Source of the DNA: Tachypleus tridentatus
Lineage: Eukaryota > Arthropoda > Merostomata > Xiphosura > Limulidae
Length of the DNA stretch: 64,000 bases
Assembly (NCBI RefSeq): GCF_004210375.1
Contig: NC_134829.1
Location: forward strand, 56,350,107 to 56,414,106
Reading direction: 5' to 3'
Below are positions 47,204 through 58,730 of this stretch, in pieces (position 1 is the stretch's first letter; each line of letters opens with the position of its first letter). The notes under the pieces were generated by a model. It did no database searches, had not been told where the DNA came from, and saw nothing but the letters and a program-made list of their open reading frames with translations. The position numbers and the translations under genes were made by a program.

Positions 47204-48489
47204 AATATAGTGTTAATGAAGGTATACCAATAATATAGTGTTAGTGAAAGTTGTTGAAAATGTTGACGTATGTTGCCTTGTTTCTCAATTCAACTAAGTT
47301 TAAGGACTATCTCCATCTTGAAAAGTCCTTTATCTAAACACATCTTCATAATCCACGTACTTGATTATTTTTTATGATCATCACATACTTTCCCAAATGT
47401 GACAAAGTCTTAGTGACGTCTAACTACATACTAAATACCAAATAATGTTGCTACTGTACCACTGGAACCTTTAATTCAAGATGTTGATTTGGTTATTCAA
47501 CATTATATTAATATAACATTCTGAACCCTGTGCATACGACTAAAAATATAAAATGTGATCGTGTTAAATCATCACACATGAACAATTTCAATATTTCATT
47601 AAATATAGAAATGTTTTCTTGATCAGTTTCTGTTAAATAGTAATTTAGTATTGAATGAATCAGGTAGGATCGAACATGTTATGAAGATTTAAAAACGTGT
47701 TTGTTAGAATCTTTTAAACAAGCCTATCTAATAATAGTAGAACTATACAAAGATACCATCAAATGTAAATTAGTTAGTACTTTATACTTTTAGTATATGG
47801 TTGTATTGAAATTAAAAAATGTAAAGACATTCATCATGTTGGTCAAGAACCAATGTAATAAAAATATATCAGACAAACTGTCTGTTCACTGTCTAAGGAA
47901 TTCAGACTTTAGTTGTTGTTTTTTTATAATTTTATTTATACAGCATAACTACAGTTTTGATAAAATCTTATTGCAAAAACATATACATGATTTCAATTAT
48001 TTGTATCAATAAATAATCTGAACATGTGGATATAGTCTCTTTGAATCCTTACCATATCCTTACCCTCAATATCCTTACCATAATTGATGTTTTGGACAAC
48101 ATGGAATCAGATATTACTGTTATATCATTTAAATGTGTCATTTATATCTGTGATCTGCCTTTACAGGTTAAACATACTGATAAGTTATGATGGTAAATAT
48201 TTTGTATAAAGAAAGTCAAATAATTCTAATTTTGATCTTTCAAACAGAAGGACCAGTAAATACGTTTATTTATAGTTATTTATATATACGTTAGAATACA
48301 CACTTAAAATTTGAATACAGTTTTGGTAATGTTGATTTTCAGATTTGTTTTACATCTGAAGTGTCTATATTTCTTAAAGAAAAAGTTATTGTACGTTGAT
48401 TGTGAATTTATGAAAACTTAATATTTCTCATACACCGTAAATATATTTCCGATAGATACCACTTCTCATAATATGGCTTTACTGTTCAG
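47204..48489. other. Non-coding stretch, probably intergenic or intronic
   Basis: A 25-30 bp doublet AATATAGTGTTA(A/G)TGAA lies at about 47205-47250. A 71-codon frame at 47797-48012 has low-complexity hydrophobic composition and no domain I can name. Confidence 0.45.
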
Positions 48490-48722
48490 TTCCTGCCGCC
48501 ATTAGTTCCACCTACCCAAGGTTTCAACAGGAACGTGACTACTTCTACTGTCGCAGCTGCTTCCAAGTAAAGAAGCACCAGAAGTGTGAGTCGAGGTATC
48601 AGTGTAAGAAATTATTACGATATCTTACCCAAACTCACATTGACTTGGTTGAGGAAACAGTGATGAGCACCCTTCGGAAAGTGTCCAAATTCATCTCTAT
48701 GGAGTGTAACATCTCAACTTAG
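48490..48722 (+). CDS. Candidate terminal exon of an unidentified Cys-containing protein
   Basis: A splice-acceptor-like ACTGTTCAG ends at 48489. The exon would enter in phase 1 (two bases, TT, finish a codon) and read PAAISSTYPRFQQERDYFYC, then RSCFQVKKHQKCESRYQCKK, then LLRYLTQTHIDLVEETVMST, ending LRKVSKFISMECNIST and TAG at 48720-48722. That is about 76 residues with five cysteines (C-X2-C, then C-X6-C spacing, and one near the end), charged and coding-like in composition, with none of the low complexity seen in other frames nearby. I do not recognise the family. The upstream exons are not identified, and the polypyrimidine tract is weak. It could also be a gene relic. No ATG lies near the start, so it is not a single-exon gene. 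Confidence 0.4.
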
Positions 48723-49219
48723 AGAAATACACACGTGGGAGAACGCTCATAACCAGATACAGTCTTCGCCCATGTTGACAGTACGTTTCACTAAACTGGG
48801 TGTTAAAAGAGGATGACCTCCTTAATTGTAGATATGATGGTTGGTTCACCCTTACTATGGTAATGTGTGATATCCTAGCCAACACAGTACATCTAGACCA
48901 GTCTATCTCCTTTCTATACCAGACCACCTGGGAATCAACCTTTTGAAGAAGATATGACAGGGGTTTCTTAACCAACTAATATTATTTGGTTGGTCCAGTA
49001 CTTTTCTAAAACCAGTTTTACCACGAAATAACCAGCAGGAGATTGTACAGTTATAACGTTCTCTAGTATACCACAAAGGAAAAATTATATATGGAAATGA
49101 AAAGTAAATAAGCTATATGTACAGTTAGTCCATAAGCCACGTTTGAAACCGGAGAGTGGTGATAGTGGAATGATAATTTGACACCGAGTCTGATGAATGA
49201 GTGATATAAATATTATATT
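48723..49219. other. Stretch downstream of the candidate exon
   Basis: Possible 3' UTR. A shifted frame directly after the stop reads LREIHTWENAHNQIQSSPML for about 30 codons, which might be chance or a decayed continuation. No AATAAA close by. Confidence 0.35.
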
Positions 49220-51148
49220 TTTCAAGAATAAGATTATGCATTTATATTACGTACCAATAAGAATTGTTTGATGATTCGTAGATCTCTAACAAAGGACGCA
49301 CCTTTTAGTAAAACGGTAAGTTGTAAAAAGACAGTATTACTAGATTTAGATGTATTGACAGTGATAATAGTCCAGGATATGTGAATCAATATGTGAAAAT
49401 AAAATAATTTTTTACTCAAAGTTGAATGACACAAATAAGTAAAATACATTTGAAAAAATCTATATACACTGTAATTTTTTAACCTTGGTCTTGTTAATTA
49501 TAAAATAAACTGTGGTAACAAAATACCAAAGCATCCAATGTTTATATATTACCATATATTTTTAGAAGGTGTTACGTTCACAAGAAACACCATTACTTAA
49601 AGATGACGAAACGAAAAGTCTACAGCCGAGAAATTATTCTTCTAAACGTAATGAAAACTAAAACAAAACACCAATGACAATAAAATGTTGATAAGAGCAG
49701 TGGTAGCACCAGGATATTTTCGTTGGGGTGCTAAGAGGGGATGAGGTAAACTGTGGAGGGGCTTCCAAAAATGCCATCAATATAAAGTATAGATGGTAAA
49801 TTATAATGATGTAAATACCAAGGTATATTTCAGAAACGTGTGCTATTTTGAATTGCATTTTCAATGCAGTTTTCATTGGAAACTCATACTGTGATTCATT
49901 ATTAGAAATTAAAAACAATCTGTTTATGAAAATATGCGTATATGTAAAAGAGGAAGCTCACCTAATTTCCACTCAAGGTAATACATAATAATAAAGAAAA
50001 TCAAGAGTAGCTTAGATTGAACATTTAATATACCATTAAGAGTAAAGCTACAAATCAAAAGAAATATAACATAAAGATATAGTTTACATAGCAGAAGCGA
50101 ATTATCCCATGTGAAGTTAATATACTCTGAGGTCACTATCAGGCTAACTATCTTTCATCATGTTGTATTTATAGTTAATATTACTTCAAAACAATGCGCC
50201 TGTTCTGTTGAAACTTGAAATAAACGTGGTTGTCTAATCTTCGTCAAAGCTCAAGATAGAATGGCATTACACAGGGAGCGGCAATACAACGCATGAGTTT
50301 AAGTGCATTCAGTACGTTGCTATGGTGCACATGACACATACTTCCGTCTTAATGAAGACGTTGAGTTCTACAGATCTAAGTCTTTTTGATGTTAATTGTT
50401 AAGCAACAACGACGATTGTGTTTTCCATATTTTATGAACATATGTAGGTAACAATACTGGGGGCTGAGGGGTGCTTGGTTTATTTTGGGGCCTCAAGCTA
50501 CCCGAGCCCCCCTGGCGGTGCCACTGGATAAGAGTACATTTAGGAAATAAGCCCACTATTTCACAACGTGCATATCTGCACGACGTATTATGCAAGACTA
50601 CTACAAAAAGGACTACAGTTGAAGAGCTGAGAAACATAACTCTAGTTAAAAATAAAATTTACATTCGAGTCAAATACTTTGGCTCAAAATAACTTGAATT
50701 ATAGATCTGCAGTAAATTAAGAATTAAAGTAAAATCCTCATGAAAATAATAAAATCTTAAAATTCTTAGAGCTTAGATTCAAGTCGTGTTTCATCAGAGA
50801 CCTTTCAAGTGACCTTAACTCTTGATGTTTGAAAACAATTAATACAAATAACGAATGTCAACAACAGCACCTGTTAATCGTTATATCCTCAACAGATTAC
50901 TTATAATTACATCTATACTTGAGATTTAGTTTGAGAAGATTATTTTCATTGTGTTAATGAGCTTTTTATTTTTGGCCTGAAGATCCTGATGGTAAAACGA
51001 ATTGTGTATTTGTGCAAATGAATATTATTAAAGGTATTCGAATAGAGTAATTTATATATGGCTATATTTCCACAAGAAATAATGAGAAAAACTCGGATAA
51101 AAGATAACAGTGAATTAAATGGCAGGTTTGAATAAAAGTTGTTAGATT
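49220..51148. repeat. Segmental duplication, copy A
   Basis: Matches 59138-61056 over its whole length at roughly 90% by eye, from CAAGAATAAGATTATGCATT to GGCAGGTTTGAATAAAAGTT. The largest difference is the loss in copy B of about 60-70 bases at the right end of the embedded hAT element. Confidence 0.92.
49698..50526. mobile_element. Nonautonomous hAT-type transposon, 829 bp
   Basis: The left end CAGTGGTAGCACCAGG and right end CCTGGCGGTGCCACTG are inverted repeats. A perfect 8-bp target duplication GATAAGAG lies at 49690-49697 and 50527-50534. No transposase frame is visible. It is shared with duplication copy B but seems absent from the older related block near 53.6-54.3 kb, which dates its insertion between the two duplications. 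Confidence 0.87.
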
Positions 51149-51150
51149 TT

Positions 51151-51424
51151 GTTTGTTTGTTTTTGAATTTCGCACAAAGCTACTCGAGGGCTATCTGTGC
51201 TAGCCGTCCCTAATTCAGCATGTAAGACTAGAGGGAAGGCAGCTAGTCATCACCACCCACCGCCAACTCTTGGGCTACTCTTTTACCAACGAATAGTGGG
51301 ATTGACCATCATATTATACACCCCCTTGGCTGTGAGGACGAGTATGTTTGGCGCGACGCGAGCGCGAACCCGCGACCCTCGGATTACGAGTCGAACGCCT
51401 TACGCGCTTGGCCATGCCAGGCCC
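51151..51424 (-). mobile_element. tRNA-derived SINE, full length
   Basis: Plus-strand order is tail (GTTTGTTTGTTTTTGAATTT, CGCACAAAGCTACTCGAGGG), body (GGCAGCTAGTCATCACCACC, CTCTTTTACCAACGAATAGT), then head with GCGCGAACCCGCGACCCTCG, GATTACGAGTCGAACGCC and TTGGCCATGCCAGGCCC. The head anticodon region on the minus strand reads CTCGTAA (Thr CGT-like). It is among the best-preserved copies, and sits at the right edge of duplication copy A. Confidence 0.9.
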
Positions 51425-51717
51425 AAAGAGATAAATAAACATAACCATTTGTTAGTGAACTACACATAGCCATCCATTAATTTTGAACACATTTTTTTCC
51501 TAATTATTTAAGGAATACTTTTATTTTGTACATTTAATCTTTAAAAAAGGTGTAATTTTGACAAGAAGAAGCAGCTTATGCGATTCAGGATTAGTGACAG
51601 CTGATAACACGAGTTTTAAGACTATTGAAAGACATGAGTAACAAATATATAAGTAATTAAAAAATAAGATATTTTTTTATTGTATGTAAAATGTAACTGA
51701 AGTTTATTTTCGTATAG

Positions 51718-52082
51718 GTGAATCAAAGAAAGACGACAGTTGCTGTACATGTGTCGTTACTTGTCGCTGTGAAAATGGAAAGATGAAATGCGTCTGTAAC
51801 TGTAAGGATGACACATCTCAATGTTGTACAGAAGCTAAAGAGGGGAAAAACAAATGTACAGTTACTGTTGTTTGTGAGTGCAGAGATACACGTTGTAGTC
51901 CAGACTGTAAGAAGGAGTCATGCGAGGATTGTGTAGAAACCAGAAAGAAGAACAGCTGTGTTTGTAACGTTACCTGTTGCTGTGAAAACGGAAAGATGAA
52001 ATGTGTTTGTAACTGTAAGGGTAACACTTCTCAGTGTTGTAAAGACGGAAAGGATAAATGTACTGTCACTTGTGAGTGTTAA
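51718..52082 (+). CDS. Cysteine-rich, metallothionein-like protein, terminal exon
   Basis: A splice acceptor (TTTATTTTCGTATAG) ends at 51717. Two bases finish a codon (phase 1) and 120 codons follow to TAA at 52080. Thirty of the 120 residues are cysteine. There are two similar halves: the first (about residues 7-50) has CTCVVTCRCENGKMKCVCNC then KDDTSQCC, and the second (about 77-120) has CVCNVTCCCENGKMKCVCNC then KGNTSQCC. Each ends KCTVT..CEC, and a linker (RCSPDCKKESCEDC) joins them. CXC and CC clusters with Lys neighbours and no aromatic residues are typical of metal-thiolate proteins, so metal binding is the likely role, but the sequence is not a family I can name. The internal duplication is recent: GKMKCVCNCK is kept exactly. 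The first exon(s), with signal peptide or start, are not identified upstream; a single-exon reading from ATG at 51783 would lose the first motif. Confidence 0.7.
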
Positions 52083-52548
52083 AGATGAAAGGACTGATCT
52101 TATACTACTGAAATTTTAATGATCGTGAATTATTTGACTGAAACTCGCATGGATTAACAGCAAAAGGAAAAATTAATTTGATGATAATATACGTAACTTT
52201 AATGTGTAACAATATGATATGTATTTTTTTATATATTTCTCTGTATTCTCGAGAGACAGTTAGTACTATATCAAACTGAATACGGATTAATCTATGTTGG
52301 TTCTCTTTTTAGTTTGATAAATGTCATTATATAAAGTTTAAATGTTTAATTGCTGATTGATAATTATTTACACAATTAGCTAGCTAGATACATCAACCAT
52401 TATGATTCAAAATGTTATTTGATTTTATAATGTTTTTTCAATTTTATCTTTGTACCATCAACAGACTGCCACAATCAGATATGTGAACCAGTAATCAATA
52501 TAAGAAGCTATGGTGTATTTTAAGAATACCATTTGGTAAACTTCAATT

Positions 52549-52554
52549 AATAAA
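52549..52554 (+). promoter_or_regulatory. Possible polyadenylation signal for the Cys-rich gene
   Basis: AATAAA about 470 bases after the stop codon; the first canonical hexamer I notice downstream. Weak by itself in AT-rich DNA. Confidence 0.35.
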
Positions 52555-52807
52555 ATAGACTGCATGAAACTCTGAACAAACATTTTTTTTTGGTCAGCAG
52601 TAGTCTTCATCTTATAACATCAGAATGTGGAGTTCTATTCTAACGTTAATAAGTTCAGATAGGCTAGCGTGTAGATTCGGGCCTTTGAAAAACACCACGG
52701 TTTCTTTGTATAACAATTCTTTTTGATCATCACAGAGGAATCTGAAATTAGGTGTAAAATATCTAAACTGTCAATTTGATAATTGATAGTTATTTGTTAT
52801 CGTTTGT

Positions 52808-52922
52808 CTTTTAATTTGTTTTGAATCTCGCGCAAATGTACATCAGGGCTGTCTGCGTTAGCCATCTCTAATATAACAGTCAAAAACTAGATAGAAGGCA
52901 GCTAGTCATCCTCAATTATCGC
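52808..52922 (-). mobile_element. SINE tail fragment
   Basis: TTTTGAATCTCGCGCAAATG, CATCAGGGCTGTCTGCGTTAG and AAGGCAGCTAGTCATCCTC correspond to the reversed tail half of the common SINE. Confidence 0.7.
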
Positions 52923-53139
52923 AAATGTTTGTGGTACAGTTTAGCTTGTTATATTATGTTCGTAATTCTGCTTTTATCCAGTAGCTCATCTGCTCTCACA
53001 TTATAACTGTTATCCAGGAGGAGGTTAACAGTTGAACTTTTCTTACCAATAAACTGGTTCGTGTCAGACAGATATCTTTACATATCTTACAAATAAACTA
53101 ATGTACCTGTAACATTAATACTGTACTTTCACTTACAAT

Positions 53140-53400
53140 ACAACTTTTACTAGCCCCAATATGTTTAAAGCTGAACACAAGAGCTAAACCAAACCAATGT
53201 GATGTCGTACTCAGTGAAATTTGATAATTGACCAATACTATCAGAGAAAAGAGGTCATGAGTCAATGCTGTCCTTTGTACTGGGAAAGCAAGGAGGCACA
53301 CATATCCAACCCACATATGTATATACCAAGAAGTTAATTTTCAGACAAAGTTTATAACTGAAAAGGGATTTTAAGACATAAAATACAAAGTACAGGTATC
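53140..53400. repeat. Ancient local duplication, block Z (copy 1)
   Basis: Resembles about 56590-57020: AATATGTTTAAA...AGAGCTAAA, then TTTGATAATTGACCAATACTATCA and GGTCATGAGTCAATG, and later GACATAAAATA. Identity is low (perhaps 70%), seen by eye only. Confidence 0.55.
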
Positions 53401-53559
53401 CTGGCTTTTAACTTTAAAAGCGGAAACAACGATATTAAATATATTTCATAATTTGTTAACTACAAGTTATTAGAGCTGAATCAAAATATTTTACAACAAC
53501 TTGTAGACAGTTATTTACATTACATGAAACGAAGATTATTAACACGTTGTAGTTTTTTT

Positions 53560-54310
53560 GACTTCACACTTACTAATTATAAACTAAACTGTAACAATAA
53601 GATACCATAGTATTTAATATTCTATAATTACCTTATTATATTAGCAGGTGCTTACGTTCACGAAAAACATCATTACGTGAAGATGACTTTAGGTTAGAGC
53701 TATAGTCTGGATAATGTTTCTTAGTTTTAGGCCTATACAACATGTGACGGAATTTGAACTTAATGCAAATTTAACAGAAACATTAATTCTTATTTAAACC
53801 GACTGATCTACTAATCTGTTCTACAACATCTCCGAAAGAGACGTAATATTGAGACGTTGATTCGAGTAACTAAAAAATACTTAAGAAGTAGGCCTACTAT
53901 TCCACAACATAACGTATCTGCACGTCAATATTATTTAGGTCTACTACATGTTCAAGACTATACTCCAAGAGCTAAGAAACGTAAGTCCATAGATTAAGTT
54001 TAGTTTGATGTTTACACAAATTAACTTAAAAAATTAAATATTAGCTGTAAATTAAAAATATTAAAAACCCTTATAAAAAATAACAAAATCCTAAACTTCC
54101 TAGACCTGAAATCCGTCTTTAATCTGAACTTAAAAGTCTCGTTTTTTGAAAATAAATAAAATATATTAGAAATGTTAATAACAACATCTGCTAATCGTTA
54201 TGTCCCGATTATATTTCTTATGATTTCATCCACTCTTATTTTGTTTGAGGAGACAACTTTCTTTATCCTAAATGGACTTTTATATCTTTTGGTCTGAAGT
54301 TCTTGATTGT
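53560..54310. repeat. Ancient diverged copy of the 49.5-51.0 kb segment (block X)
   Basis: TTATAAACTAAACTGTAACAATAAGATACC matches the 49495 region and TTCACGAAAAACATCATTACGTGAAGATGAC matches 49573. CCACAACATAACGTATCTGCACG, AAGAGCTAAGAAACGTAAGTC and TTGGTCTGAAGTTCTTGAT match 50560-50990. The hAT element of copies A and B is missing here. Confidence 0.7.
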
Positions 54311-54318
54311 ATAAAGCT

Positions 54319-54442
54319 TCACAGTGGCTCAGCAGTATGTTTGCGGACTTACATGCTAAAGACCGGGTTTCGATAGCCCTGGTAGGCAGAGCACAGATAG
54401 ACCAGTGTGTAGCTTTGTGCTTAATTCAAAATAACAAAACAA
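54319..54442 (+). mobile_element. Short tRNA-derived SINE of a second family
   Basis: The head CACAGTGGCTCAGCAGTATG ... TTTGCGGACTTACATGCTAA ... CGGGTTTCGATAGCCC has A- and B-box-like parts. The short tail GGCAGAGCACAGATAGACC...AGCTTTGTGCTTAATTCAAA resembles the common family's 3' end but lacks its body. Confidence 0.7.
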
Positions 54443-54459
54443 CCTCGATTACAAAGATT

Positions 54460-54960
54460 CATCATTGAAAGGCCACACTATTCATAGATTCTAATTACAC
54501 ACGTGTTAATTTAAATTTAAAGTTCACGTAAAGCTAAGATAGGCCTAACTACATATAGCCGTTCGCAATTTAACTTCCATCCTATATTTCATACTAACTG
54601 ATAACATGGAATAGAAATCACCAAAACCATCATCTTCATGTTTGACCGAATATTTGGATTTTATAGCACACCAACAACTGTAAAACCTTTCATGAAAATG
54701 AACCATGAATTTTCCTATTTAATTTTGACTCGCTAATCACATACGGCCTGATTCTTGGATTTAATGAAGGTTTTAATTTTTTTTGGAGTTTGTATTTTAT
54801 AGCAAAAATTGAGTACAACAAACTTGTGATTAGTTCAAAGTTCCACAATTGCCACTTTACATTTTAAGAATTCCAAATTTATTAAGTAATTGTTGAACTG
54901 GTATGGTCAAGTACCAAACTTCGCAGTTAACATAAAGTTGCCGATTAACTCTTTCGCTGC
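54460..54960. repeat. Ancient local duplication, block Y (copy 1)
   Basis: Resembles 57130-57850 and 61128-61610: ATTCTAATTACACACGTGTT, CCTAACTACATATAGCCGTTCG, CATCCTATATTT...CTAACTGATAACA and TGGTCAAGTACC. Diverged and indel-rich. Confidence 0.6.
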
Positions 54961-55518
54961 CATCTTCGACGGTAGTCGATTTCAAAGTCGAATTTTCATA
55001 GTGTCTTCTGTATTTAATAGATGACAGGACTTTACGGGTAAATGTAAAGTTTCCACTTAATATTTATTTATATATCTATGAACCTGATCACGTGAAGAGT
55101 ATTTTTTTCTTGAGACGAAAAAAGTGAAGAATTTTGTGAATATATTTCAAGAAGGCTTCGTACAGGAGTTTATGATTCACTGTTGTTCAAATTTAGGAAA
55201 TAATTCAAGATTCGGAGTATGTTATGTGTGTGAAAGCTCAGAAGAAGACTCGGAAGACAGTGGTAAAAATGCAGACAGAACACACAAAGCAAATTGTAAG
55301 CAACTAATGGAATAGGTATAGTTAAAACCTGAGAGGGAGTGGTTCCACTACCAGGGGAAGGTCAGTGAAATCACATGGAAAACCGCCTTCAATTACTAAT
55401 TTATGTTAAAAAAATTTGAAATTTATATGATAATTATTGAAGTGGTATTGTGTAGAACCAAGATATACAGCTAGTAGACACATATCTAGTCATTGTTAGA
55501 GACAAAAATGAAGGTAAC
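54961..55518. other. Stretch with no supported gene
   Basis: A 63-codon frame at 55124-55315 (without ATG) contains an acidic CESSEEDSEDSGKN stretch, but nothing else supports it as an exon. Confidence 0.35.
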
Positions 55519-55712
55519 AAATGCTCGCCCTCTCAGCCATAGGGGTGTTATAAAGTACGCTCAATCCCACTATTCTTTGGTAGAAGAGCAGCTCAAGAGT
55601 TGGCGGTGTGTGTTGATGATTAGCTGCCTTCCGTCTTGTCTTACGCTACAAAATTAGGGACGGCTAGCGCTGATAGCTTTCGTGTAGCATTGCTCGAAAT
55701 TGAAAACAAAAA
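55519..55712 (+). mobile_element. tRNA-derived SINE, 5'-truncated
   Basis: Starts in the body (ATGCTCGCCCTCTCAGCCAT), continues CAATCCCACTATTCTTTGGT and GACGGCTAGCGCTGATAGC, and ends GCTCGAAATTGAAAACAAAAA. The head is absent. Confidence 0.85.
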
Positions 55713-56589
55713 ACTTTTAAATAGGCATTCAGTTGAGAGTATAGCTTATGAGTTGGGTATGAATTATTGAAAAGTATTGAGAATGGTGTGAACCAATGAA
55801 AACAGTTTTTTGCTTGTGAACTCCTGAGAAACATTAAATGGTGTGGAGTGCTGAAAACTTTCAGTTGTATGTCGAATATCGATTATTGGGGTTAATAGAA
55901 AAAGTAACGTAACCATTCTGTTTTGATTAATAAATGTCTTTATTCAGGAACTTTCAAATTTATGTTTAAAATAAGATTTATGGTAATTTTTTACCATAAA
56001 CCTTTGATGGGATAATATTGATTATAGTTTTGTAATTGAACGTGACTGTGGTGCATTTGAATTTCTTCCAATGTGCAGCTTGAATGATTAAGTCATTTAA
56101 CGTAATATTTGCAAGGTGTCTGTATCCCAGTTTTGTTTCTATACTAACTTAAAATAATGGATATTTATAATACAGACCAATAGGAAACAGGATTTTGTTT
56201 TTATCAGTGTAAGAAGTGTGAAATAAAAGATTTTTTGTGTATGAAGTGATAATAACAAAAATAATACTAACTTATATATCTAGGTTAAAATTTAATTTTT
56301 ATGTATTATTTGCTGCAATACTATTGTGTATGTACATGTAGGTTTAGTTGTTGTATAGTATAATCTTTTTTAAAATCATATGTTTCCAGAATAAAACTGT
56401 GTGACTGTTCAGTGTCTTCTGGAAAGTTTATTGTCTACTTAAAGTGACAAAGAATTATTTTTTACTTTTTACCAAACTGAGTAAAGTAGATAGTGGTTTG
56501 AAATTTTTATGTTTGTATTGGAATAACAGAGAAACTAAGGTTATTCTAACATTATATATAATACTGTTTTTGTAATTATAATTTATCTC
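55713..56589. other. Non-coding stretch, nothing recognised
   Basis: AT-rich, with no convincing frame or terminal repeat. Confidence 0.45.
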
Positions 56590-58210
56590 ACAGTAGCTCT
56601 AGTATATTTAAAAATAAATGTTAGAGCTATAACGAAATCATAATGACACTGTAATATTGTAGTATAGTTTGATAATTGACTATTTCTATCATTGAAATGA
56701 AAGTCATGAGGTAATGTTAAAAAGAAAGGTGAACTTTGTTTACCCAGTTTATCCTGCCTTAGTTAAATGTTAGGCAGAAAGAATGTCCATTGTGTTCTGC
56801 GGGTATGCCTACTCGTAATTTTTCTTTTGTCTAAATGAAATGTTAGTTGTTTATTCATAACATGTGTGGCCAACCTATAGACACATCAGAAGTTATACAA
56901 AAAATCTGTCACATAAAATCTCTCGTATTGTTTCCTAGGCGTACTTTTCAAGAATTGTACAAATTTTTAACTGAAATTACCATATTTTCCTAACACAATA
57001 ATAAGTGGTAACATTGAAATTAGGACATAAAATATAATCATAAAAGACTAGAGTGTAGGTTTAAATCGCCTTTAGTCCGAAACTGTTAAAATAATATTAA
57101 GGACTGTGTTACATTGAAATAAGACCAAGAATAATCATTGAATGTTTACACTGTTCAGAGGTTGTAATTACACACGTATTATTTTTAATAGAAAAGATCT
57201 AACTACATATAGCCGTTTATAACCTAACTGTCATCCTAAATTTTGAGCTAACTGATTAGAGAGAAGTCAAATCACCAACACCAACAAACATTTTTTTAAA
57301 GAATTGTGGGATTTTGTCTTCGTTGTTGTACTTCATTTACAGCTATAAAGATCGTTCTTGAACCACGAATCTTCTGATTTAGTGTTGTCACAGAGATCAT
57401 GTGATGCATAAGGCCTGATATTCCGTCCTGGGTACTTTAATGATTTCTTTGTTTTTATTTTTGTAAAAATCCTTCATGTGAACTAATGGATTATAGAACA
57501 GGGTTATTAACTCACCATCCTGTCTTTGTACTTCTCTTGTATGATTGAACAGTAGATTTTTACTGTCACCTCTGTACTGCACCTGTGTCCATAAAATGTG
57601 TAACACATTTTCCACATTAGAGGGTCACAAACAACAAAATCGAGGAATTAGTCCGGACACGCGAGAACTATGACTAATTCGGCCTCGTATTTTGACTTTC
57701 GTTAATTTTTGGTTTAGTTTTGTTTATTTCTCCTTACTAGTTATATTTGACACGAGAACCATAAATTTCCAAATAAATCTTAAAAATATTATTTAATATT
57801 CGAAATCTAGATTTGCAAAGTCATTGTTGAATTGATAGGGTCAAGTACTAAAGATTGCAGATAAAGAAAATTTGCCTCATCACAGTTAGAGACAAATAAA
57901 CAAAGGTGTGATGTTAAATCTTTATATATTTTACTGAGTCGTCATTTAATGGAGAAATACTTTTCATTTAATCTAAATTATTATAAGGTAATGTTTAAAC
58001 TATATACGATATGGACTTATGATTCTTGTGTTTGAGATTTATTGTTGTAATTTTACTCACTTGATTTGTAGTGGAGAGTAAAATAAATGTTCAGATTATG
58101 GTATAATTTAGCATAACTTTATGTGTATAGAATAAGATTATGGTACTTTTAAAGGATTGAGTCGATGGAGGTTTATCACTATATATAAAAACATTCACAA
58201 TAGATACATA
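56590..58210. repeat. Ancient local duplication, blocks Z and Y (copy 2)
   Basis: 56590-57020 resembles 53140-53400. 57130-57850 resembles 54460-54960 and 61128-61610. 57590-58200 resembles 62960-63560 at about 80% (CATAAAATGTGTAACACATTTTCCACATTAG, TTTTGGTTTAGTTTTGTTTATTTC, TTGTTGAATTGATAGGGTCA). Block X, which lies between Z and Y in the first copy, is missing here. Confidence 0.7.
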
Positions 58211-58730
58211 GTTCGCAGATAAAAAGAAAACAATAGTTAACACTGGTAAGATTAAGAAGCTAGTTTTAAAACAGAAATAATAATAAAAATATAATTTACA
58301 AACATTTATTTTAAATTTATTATTTGTTTGTTTTGTGATATCTTGCTCATTTAAAGAAAGGTCTGTCAGTAGATTAAAACTATTTTTGGTTTGTTGTTGA
58401 AAACATAATTATATCATAGATTTTTGTGGCGTGTTTACCTTTTTGGTGCAGTTTGCATTTCATCAAAATAAAATGAGTGAAACAAAGTTGTCGTTATTGT
58501 TGAAAATGTGAGTTAAGTACAAAAGCTGATATAAACTTATCTAGTCATTCTTAGAGGTAAAAAGAGAAGCTAATACAATTTGCAATATAAAATCTCTTTG
58601 TCTGGATCTGTAACGTCGTCGATGGTATAATTTTTGGGATTTGTTGGAGAAAGGTTTGATGACAATTCTTTTGTTTCTGTAAAATGGGTAAATGCCACAA
58701 TTCTCTGAACATGGGCACTACAGAAGAGGA

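Noticed and set aside
51197-51469. 90-codon plus-strand frame upstream of the Cys-rich exon
   Set aside because: It lies within the reverse complement of a SINE, so it is repeat sequence rather than a gene.
55124-55315. Possible exon with an acidic Ser-Glu-Asp stretch
   Set aside because: It begins with GTG rather than ATG, has no clear splice acceptor, and shows no domain or repetition elsewhere. It overlaps diverged duplicated DNA.
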